Notes under the pieces: model-generated | Database searches by the model: none | Seen by the model: only the letters and a program-made list of their open reading frames with translations | What the model was told of the DNA's origin: nothing | Program-made: the position numbers and the translations under genes | Source of the DNA: CAWECB01 sp963807465 | GTDB lineage: Bacteria > Patescibacteriota > Minisyncoccia > Minisyncoccales > Minisyncoccaceae | Reading direction: 5' to 3' | DNA length: 64,000 bases | Assembly (NCBI GenBank): GCA_963807465.1 | Contig: CAWECB010000002.1 | Coordinates: 62,001 to 126,000 of the forward strand | Shown here: positions 58,856-64,000 of the stretch, one piece after another | Numbering within the stretch: the stretch's first letter is position 1 | How the letters are laid out: each line of letters begins with the position of its first letter

Positions 58856-59071
58856 GGCATAGAAGGGCAGATCATCAATCTTCAGGGTTTCCGATTCCAG
58901 CTCCCGAGGAACCTTGGTGACAGGAGGAGAAGCTTCCTGCTTAACCTCTCGCCCTTGAGATTTTTGTAATCTTCATAGCTCATTACCAATGATTGACGGC
59001 TCGCCTTCGACCACGACCATTATTTTCGCCTTTTCCTCCCGTATTATTTTTCTTATCTCGTTCAAGTCCAT
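58856..59071 (-). pseudogene. Small Phd/YefM-like or related protein, frameshifted
   Basis: From ATG 59071 the frame reads MDLNEIRKIIREEKAKIMVV, then VEGEPSII, and stops at 58973. A shifted frame continues VMSYEDYKNLKGREVKQEAS and ends near LPRELES...IDDLPF. The EGEPSIIVMSYEDYKNL part resembles Phd/YefM-type antitoxins or their standalone relatives. No toxin is adjacent. It sits between fusA and tuf. Confidence 0.45.
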
Positions 59072-59072
59072 A

Positions 59073-61184
59073 TTATTTTCTTTTTCCCTCAATTATTTCC
59101 TGGGCAATACTCCCCGGAACCTTCTCATAATGGTCGAATTCCATTGACGACGTTCCTCTTCCCTGAGTTAACGACCTCAAAGATGTCGCATAGCTGAACA
59201 TTTCCGACAAAGGAACTTTGGCATACACGACTTTGATTCCCGGCCTGTCAGTAGTCTCTTCGATCTGTCCCCTCCTTGAAGATAAATCTCCAATGACATC
59301 TCCCAAGAAGTCCGGCGGGACTACGACTTCTATCTTCATAATGGGCTCCAATAGATGCGCACCCGCTTTTCTTGCTCCGTCCTGCAAAGCCATTGAAGCC
59401 GCGATTTTAAACGCAATTTCGGACGAATCGACTTCATGGAACGAACCATCGTACAAGGCCACTTTCATATCAACCATCGGGATAGCCGGCCACAACTCCT
59501 TTCGTCATCGCTTCCTTGATTCCTTTTTCTACGGCCGGAATATATTCCCTGGGAATCGTTCCACCCTTAATCTCGTTAACGAATTCAAATCCTTCTCCTC
59601 TGTTTTTAGGCTCCAGCCTTATCTTAACATGTCCGTACTGTCCTCTTCCTCCAGTCTGCTTAACGTATTTCATTTCAGCTTCCGTCTCCCTGTCTATTGT
59701 TTCCTTGTAAGAGACCTGCGGTCTGCCGACATTGGTCTCGACTCCGAATTCCCTCTTCAAGCGATCGACAATGATGTCCAAGTGAAGCTCTCCCATTCCA
59801 GAAAGAATCGTTTCTCCGGTATCGGGATTAGTTTCCATCCTAAAAGTCGGATCCTCATCTTGAAGCTTCTTTAACGAAGCTCCCATTTTCTCCTGGTCAG
59901 CTTTTGCTTTGGGTTCGACTTCTATAGATATGACAGGTTCAGGGAAAACAATCTTCTCCAAGACCACCAGTTGCTTCTCATCGCATAGCGTATGTCCGGT
60001 CGAAGTATTCTTCAGTCCGACGAAAGCGACGATATCTCCGGCATAAACTTCTTCGACTTCTTCTCTCTCATTGGCGTGCATTCTTAATATCCTGCCAATC
60101 CTTTCCCTTTCTCCGGTAATAGTATTAATCAAATATCCTCCTTTTTTGAATTGTCCCGAATAAGCTCTAGCATAAGTCAAAGTTCCAACGAAAGGATCCG
60201 TGGCAACCTTGAATGCCAAAGCGCAAAAAGGCTCATCATCGTTAGCATGTTTCTCTATCTTGATTTCTTCATTGTTCGGGTCGATTCCTACAACCGCCGG
60301 AACATCGGCCGGGCTCGGCAAATAGTAAACGACCGCATCAAGAACTAACTGAATCCCCTTGTTCTTCAAAGACGAACCGACCAAGACGGGAATCAATTTG
60401 TATTCGATGGTCGCTTTCCTTAAGGTCTTCCTAATATCTTCTATTGAAATTTCTTCTCCGTTCAAATACCTATCCATCAAAGCCTCATCCTCGGCGACTA
60501 TTTTTTCAAGCATTTTTCCTCTCCATTTCTCGGCTTCCGCTTTTAAGTTTTCGGGAATCTCTTCTTTAATAACATCCTTTCCCATGTCCCCCTCGAACTT
60601 GACTAGCTTCATCTCTATAAGGTCGATTATCGTCGAAAAATCAGCTTCCTGTCCGACAGGATACTGTACTGCGACGGCATTGGTCGTCAATTTGTCCCAG
60701 ATCGATTGCAAGCTCTTCTCGAAGGAAGCTCCCATCCTGTCCAGTTTGTTTATAAAGCAGACGCGCGGAACATGGTATTTATCAGCCTGCCTCCAAACAG
60801 TCTCCGACTGGGCTTCAACTCCCGCCACTCCATCAAATACAACCACAGCACCGTCTAGAACCCTCAAGCTTCTCTGTACCTCGGCAGTAAAGTCAATATG
60901 TCCGGGAGTATCGATGAAGTTTATCCTGTATTCATTGATTTGTCTTTTTTATGATAGTCGCCCGGACACCAAAAGCAAGTTGTTGCGGCGGAAGTAATAG
61001 TAATTCCTCTTTCTCTTTCCTGTTCCATCCAGTCCATAATGGCCGCGCCTTCATGCACTTCTCCTATCTTGTGGGAAATTCCCGTATAAAACAAAACTCT
61101 CTCACTGGTGGTGGTCTTTCCGGCGTCAATGTGGGCGATGATTCCGATATTTCTGTATTTTTCTATTGGATATTGGCGGCTCAT
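59073..61184 (-). CDS. fusA: Elongation factor G, two apparent frameshifts
   Basis: The translocase GTPase has the start MSRQYPIEKYRNIGIIAHID with P-loop AHIDAGKTTTSERVL, switch region ERGITITSAATT, DTPGHIDF, NKLDRMGASF and domains II-V (EYIPAVEKGIKEAMTKGVVAGYP, then VDMKVALYDGSFHEVDSSEI). Breaks occur near 60920 and 59485. Joined, it is about 703 residues, the normal size. Confidence 0.95.
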
Positions 61185-61210
61185 ATATTTTTTATTGCTT
61201 TAGAACACAA

Positions 61211-61234
61211 AACCTATTTGGCTTAAAATAGGTT
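61211..61234 (-). terminator. Hairpin between rpsG and fusA
   Basis: AACCTATTT and AAATAGGTT form a 9-bp stem. On the minus strand TTGTGTT follows. It may terminate or attenuate rpsL-rpsG transcripts before fusA. Confidence 0.55.
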
Positions 61235-61242
61235 TGGTTTGG

Positions 61243-61710
61243 TTACCATGCGAAGTGTGCGAATGCTCTGTTGGCTTCTGCCATCTTATGGACGTTTTCT
61301 TTTTTCCTCACTGATTTCCTTTGTTTTCCGATGCTTCGATCAATTCCTCTGCCAATTTGAATTTCATAGCTTTTCCTTTCTTGTCTTTTGCCGCATTGAT
61401 AATCCATTTCATTGCTAGACTCAGCCTCCTGTTTCCTTTAACTTCCATAGGAACTTGATAGGTGGCCCCTCCCACTCTCTTTCGGCTTAACCTCTAATAC
61501 CGGGGAAACATTCTGAATGGCCAACTTAAAGCTGTCAACCGGATCCTTCTTAGTCTGTTCTTTTACGATATCAAAAGCGCCGTAGACGATCTTCTCGGCT
61601 ATAGTCTTCTTCCCGTTTAGCATTACCTGGTTTATGAACTTCGACACCAAGATATCGTTATACTTGGAATCGGGCATTATTACTTTCTTTTTGAACTTTA
61701 GTCCTGCCAT
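61243..61710 (-). CDS. rpsG: 30S ribosomal protein S7, two apparent frameshifts
   Basis: The N-terminal part is intact (DSKYNDILVSKFINQVMLNGKKTIAEKIVYGAFDIV, NVSPVLEVKPK). Breaks near 61475 and 61315 interrupt KRVGGATYQVPMEV and the KKENVHKMAEANRAFAHF end; both read correctly after one-base changes. The corrected length is about 156 residues with a stop at 61243. Confidence 0.93.
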
Positions 61711-61712
61711 AT

Positions 61713-62129
61713 TTATTTTTTAATCGGTCTTTTAACTCCATAAGCGCTTCTCTGCTTCTTTCTTCCTTCCACTCCGGCGCAGTCAAATATGCCTCTTACC
61801 ACGTGATATCTCACTCCAGGCAAGTCCTTCACCCTTCCGCCCCTAATCATGACTATTGAATGCTCCTGCAAATTATGTCCTTCTCCGGGGATGTAGGCCG
61901 TTACTTCCATTCCGTTGCTTAATTTGACTCTGCATACTTTTCTTAATGCCGAGTTCGGCTTCTTGGGAGTTGTCGTAAAAACTTTCAAGCAGACGCCTTT
62001 CTTGAAAGGAGCTTCGTAGTTCTTGGGCCTGTTCTTTATGGGATTAAATCCGAAAGCAAGGCCGGGAGTGTTGCTCTTGGCCTTCAACGGCTTTCTGTTC
62101 TTCTTAATCAATTGTCTGATCGTTGGCAT
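61713..62129 (-). CDS. rpsL: 30S ribosomal protein S12
   Basis: The 138-residue protein has MPTIRQLIKKNRKPLKAKSNTPG, the conserved TTTPKKPNSALRKVCRVKLSNG and PGEGHNLQEHSIVMIRGGRVKDLPGVRYHVVRG. It is about 14 residues longer than average because of an insertion near residue 25. Frame intact. Confidence 0.96.
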   Translation of the reverse strand: MPTIRQLIKKNRKPLKAKSNTPGLAFGFNPIKNRPKNYEAPFKKGVCLKVFTTTPKKPNSALRKVCRVKLSNGMEVTAYIPGEGHNLQEHSIVMIRGGRVKDLPGVRYHVVRGIFDCAGVEGRKKQRSAYGVKRPIKK

Positions 62130-62145
62130 ATTTGTAACAATAATA

Positions 62146-62173
62146 AATCACAAGCGAAAATTCGCTTGTGATT
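62146..62173 (-). terminator. Perfect 13-bp hairpin between the SDR gene and rpsL
   Basis: AATCACAAGCGAA and TTCGCTTGTGATT pair perfectly with a 2-nt centre. On the minus strand TATTATTG follows. It ends the SDR transcript upstream of rpsL. Confidence 0.75.
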
Positions 62174-62206
62174 AAATTATCAGATAAAAAGCGAAATGTC
62201 AAATAA

Positions 62207-62938
62207 TTACTGGGCCGTCCAGCCTCCATCCACAAACATAATTGAACCAGTAACATATCCCGAGTCATCGGAGGCAAGATATACTGCCGCATTGGCAATA
62301 TCCTCGGGTTCTCCCATGTATCCCAAGGGTGTCATCGAGTCAACCAGCTTTAATAAGTTCTCGTCTTCCTGGACTCCTTTGGTCATATTTGTCTTTATAA
62401 ATCCCGGGGCAATGGCATTAACCCTTATCCCGTAAGGAGCAAGATCCAAAGATCCGGCTCTCGTCAACTGGCTCACCCCGCCCTTGCAAGCGCAGTACCC
62501 GATAGCCCCTCGGAATCCGACCGAACCCAAGATGGAAGTCATGTTGATAATCGAACCCTTGATTCCTTTTTCTTTCATGTGCGTTGAAGCAGCTCTCATT
62601 CCGTAAAATACTCCCGAAAGATTAATACCTATTATTTTATTCCAATCATCGTCCAATGTCGTCATCACGTCTCCTGTCGTTCCTATTCCAGCATTGTTAA
62701 CCATGACATCCACTTTTTCGAATTTATCTATACAAGCTTTGACTAGGTTTTCAACTTCGGAAGACTTGGAAGTATTGCATTTGATAAAAATCGCTTTATC
62801 TCCGTATTTTGACACATCGGAAATGTTAACATCAGAAAAAACAACCGATGCTCCCTCAGCAATGAACTTTTCGGCAATGGTCTTGCCGATGCCCGAAGAA
62901 GATCCTGTGACTATGGCAACTTTGTTTTGTAGCCTCAT
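62207..62938 (-). CDS. Short-chain dehydrogenase/reductase (FabG-like)
   Basis: The 243-residue NAD(P)-dependent oxidoreductase has the cofactor motif TGSSSGIGKTIA, NNAGIG, the catalytic serine in NMTSILGS and the YxxxK of GYCACKGG, then the LAPYGIRVNAIAPGFIKT segment and a C-terminal VDGGW. It is closest to FabG or glucose-dehydrogenase-type SDRs; the substrate cannot be assigned. Confidence 0.88.
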   Translation of the reverse strand: MRLQNKVAIVTGSSSGIGKTIAEKFIAEGASVVFSDVNISDVSKYGDKAIFIKCNTSKSSEVENLVKACIDKFEKVDVMVNNAGIGTTGDVMTTLDDDWNKIIGINLSGVFYGMRAASTHMKEKGIKGSIINMTSILGSVGFRGAIGYCACKGGVSQLTRAGSLDLAPYGIRVNAIAPGFIKTNMTKGVQEDENLLKLVDSMTPLGYMGEPEDIANAAVYLASDDSGYVTGSIMFVDGGWTAQ

Positions 62939-62958
62939 ATATTTTTATATTATTTTAA

Positions 62959-63582
62959 TTATATAATAATACCTTGTCCGAAAAATAAAGATGATATCTT
63001 GTCTGACAGGACAAACACCCAGTTGAGCCCATTTGGAATTATGAAGATTATGAATATGAGGATAATGAATCCGTATTGGACAAGGAATGATTTAAAACTA
63101 TCGAATGTATCCGGCAATACCGAAAACAGTATGTGCGACCCGTCCAGGGGCGGAATGGGAATTAGATTGAAAATCGCCAAGGCGAAATTGTAGAAAACGA
63201 TTATGGCGGCTATGGTCATAAAACCCGAAGACAAAGGAATGAATTTGGCCATTAATCCAAAAATCAAAGCCAAAACAACATTGGATAAGGGACCAGCAAG
63301 AGAAACTTTCAACTCGCCCCATCGCTTATCGCGGAAATATGCGGGATTGATCGGAACCGGCTTGGCCCAGCCGATAACCGGCAATCCGAGGATTAATAAA
63401 AACAAGGGTAACAATACCGAACCTATAGGGTCCAAATGCTTCAAGGGGTTTAATGTCAACCTTCCTGCCATCTTGGCCGTAGGATCTCCCATGTAATACG
63501 CAATGGTTCCATGGGAAATCTCATGGATTATTATCGAGAATAAAAGGATTATTAAAGTGATTATCGTGATTAATGCATCCAT
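62959..63582 (-). CDS. Site-2 protease family membrane metalloprotease (M50)
   Basis: The 207-residue protein has about five or six membrane helices, the zinc motif HEISHG near the N-terminus, LNPLKHLDPIGS and the third-ligand region NLIPIPPLDGSHIL. It lacks a PDZ domain and belongs to the compact YwhC-like group. ATG 63582 (MDALITIIT) is preferred to the codons upstream. The gene is divergent from rpmB. Confidence 0.88.
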   Translation of the reverse strand: MDALITIITLIILLFSIIIHEISHGTIAYYMGDPTAKMAGRLTLNPLKHLDPIGSVLLPLFLLILGLPVIGWAKPVPINPAYFRDKRWGELKVSLAGPLSNVVLALIFGLMAKFIPLSSGFMTIAAIIVFYNFALAIFNLIPIPPLDGSHILFSVLPDTFDSFKSFLVQYGFIILIFIIFIIPNGLNWVFVLSDKISSLFFGQGIII

Positions 63583-63648
63583 AAATATATAATACCATAT
63601 AATATTAGGGGGTTGCAATTATTTATTTTTTTGCTAATATGTTTCTAT

Positions 63649-63870
63649 ATGGAAAAACAATGCACAATCTGCGATAAATCTTCATTCATGGGGGGAAAAT
63701 ATAAGAAGCTGATATCAAGATACAATCCCTCTCCCAAGACTAGAAAATATCCCAACCTTCAGTGGGTCATTGTTCCTGTTGAAACTACGAACAAAAAATT
63801 CAAGCTTTACGCAGGAAAAAGGATCCTCGCCTGCGCCAAATGCATCAAAAGCTTGGGAAAGAAAAAGTAA
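63649..63870 (+). CDS. rpmB: 50S ribosomal protein L28
   Basis: The 73-residue protein has MEKQCTICDKSSFMGGKYKK and a second cysteine pair ACAKCIKSLGKKK near the end, a zinc-type L28. KTRKYPNLQWVIVPVE is the family core. It starts at ATG 63649; the codons upstream are hydrophobic and not part of the protein. Confidence 0.88.
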   Translation: MEKQCTICDKSSFMGGKYKKLISRYNPSPKTRKYPNLQWVIVPVETTNKKFKLYAGKRILACAKCIKSLGKKK

Positions 63871-63881
63871 CCACTGAAACT

Positions 63882-63912
63882 AAAAGAGACGCCGTTAAAG
63901 CATCTCTTTTTA
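63882..63912 (+). terminator. Intrinsic terminator of rpmB
   Basis: AAAAGAGA pairs with TCTCTTTT around a 13-nt partly paired loop, with T residues at the end. Confidence 0.6.
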
Positions 63913-64000
63913 ATTGAATTAATAGACTATCAAATAAAAAACAAAACTCATGAATACGAGCATAAGTAAAGTCATGCTGACTTTCTGAAAAGGAAAATAA

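Noticed and set aside
63961..64000. Short frame starting MNTSISKV at the window end
   Set aside because: It stops after 12 codons. It could be the start of a further gene with an indel, but the window ends too soon to support it.

Overview
The window looks like a chromosome segment of a Patescibacteria (CPR) bacterium, most likely of the Parcubacteria/Paceibacteria type. This rests on a compact S10-spc ribosomal cluster with no rpmD (L30) between rpsE and rplO, a lone type IV pilin, very large repeat-built surface proteins, many short orphan membrane genes, and A-rich leaders without Shine-Dalgarno (SD) sequences before most housekeeping genes. The genetic code appears standard, since TGA ends many genes. 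The taxonomy is inferred from gene content and was not tested.

Layout. 0-1.2 kb holds the 3' part of a homospermidine synthase. 1.3-5.5 kb is a MarR-regulated efflux locus (two HlyD-type adaptors and a DHA2 MFS pump) broken by about six frameshifts. 5.6-6.0 kb has two small SD-led genes. 6.3-10.9 kb encodes a 1252-residue MBG/YDG-repeat surface protein ending in a dockerin-like module, followed 27 bp later by a membrane-anchored protein that looks like a cohesin. 10.9-17.3 kb carries a PrsW protease, a NUDIX protein, a probable lipoprotein, an MliC-like lysozyme inhibitor, an ABC-2 exporter and an MgtA-type P-ATPase. 17.3-21.7 kb is housekeeping: pcm, tsaC, gpmA, thyX and glyA. After a pilin comes the heat-shock block hrcA-grpE / dnaK-dnaJ, with a CIRCE operator before hrcA and another before dnaK.

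26.8-31.8 kb is an accessory stretch. tRNA-Lys is followed by single orphan genes separated by copies of a short intergenic repeat (core CCACTTACCGAG), then an ECF sigma / anti-sigma / SIMPL operon. tRNA-Gly shares its terminal A with the start codon of a tRNA methylthiotransferase at 31.9 kb. 33.2-37.2 kb has NUDIX, ctpA, rplI and pyrG. 37.4-40.5 kb encodes a second large secreted protein with SdrD-B-like domains. 40.7-45.7 kb contains a zincin, rpmA, uppS, a Xer-type recombinase with a long structured leader, small genes and tpiA. 45.7-62.1 kb is the minus-strand translation cluster, rpsL-rpsG-fusA-tuf-rpsJ-rplC through secY-adk-map. The end holds an SDR, an M50 protease and rpmB.

Quality warning. 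Many indispensable genes (tuf, fusA, rpsG, rplB, rplD, rpsC, rpsS, rplF, dnaJ, grpE) carry single-base frameshifts that restore the family sequence when corrected. These are best read as consensus indel errors, so the broken efflux genes may also be intact in the organism. The frameshifts cluster in 1.8-5.5, 23.4-26.1 and 50-62 kb; long genes elsewhere are uninterrupted.
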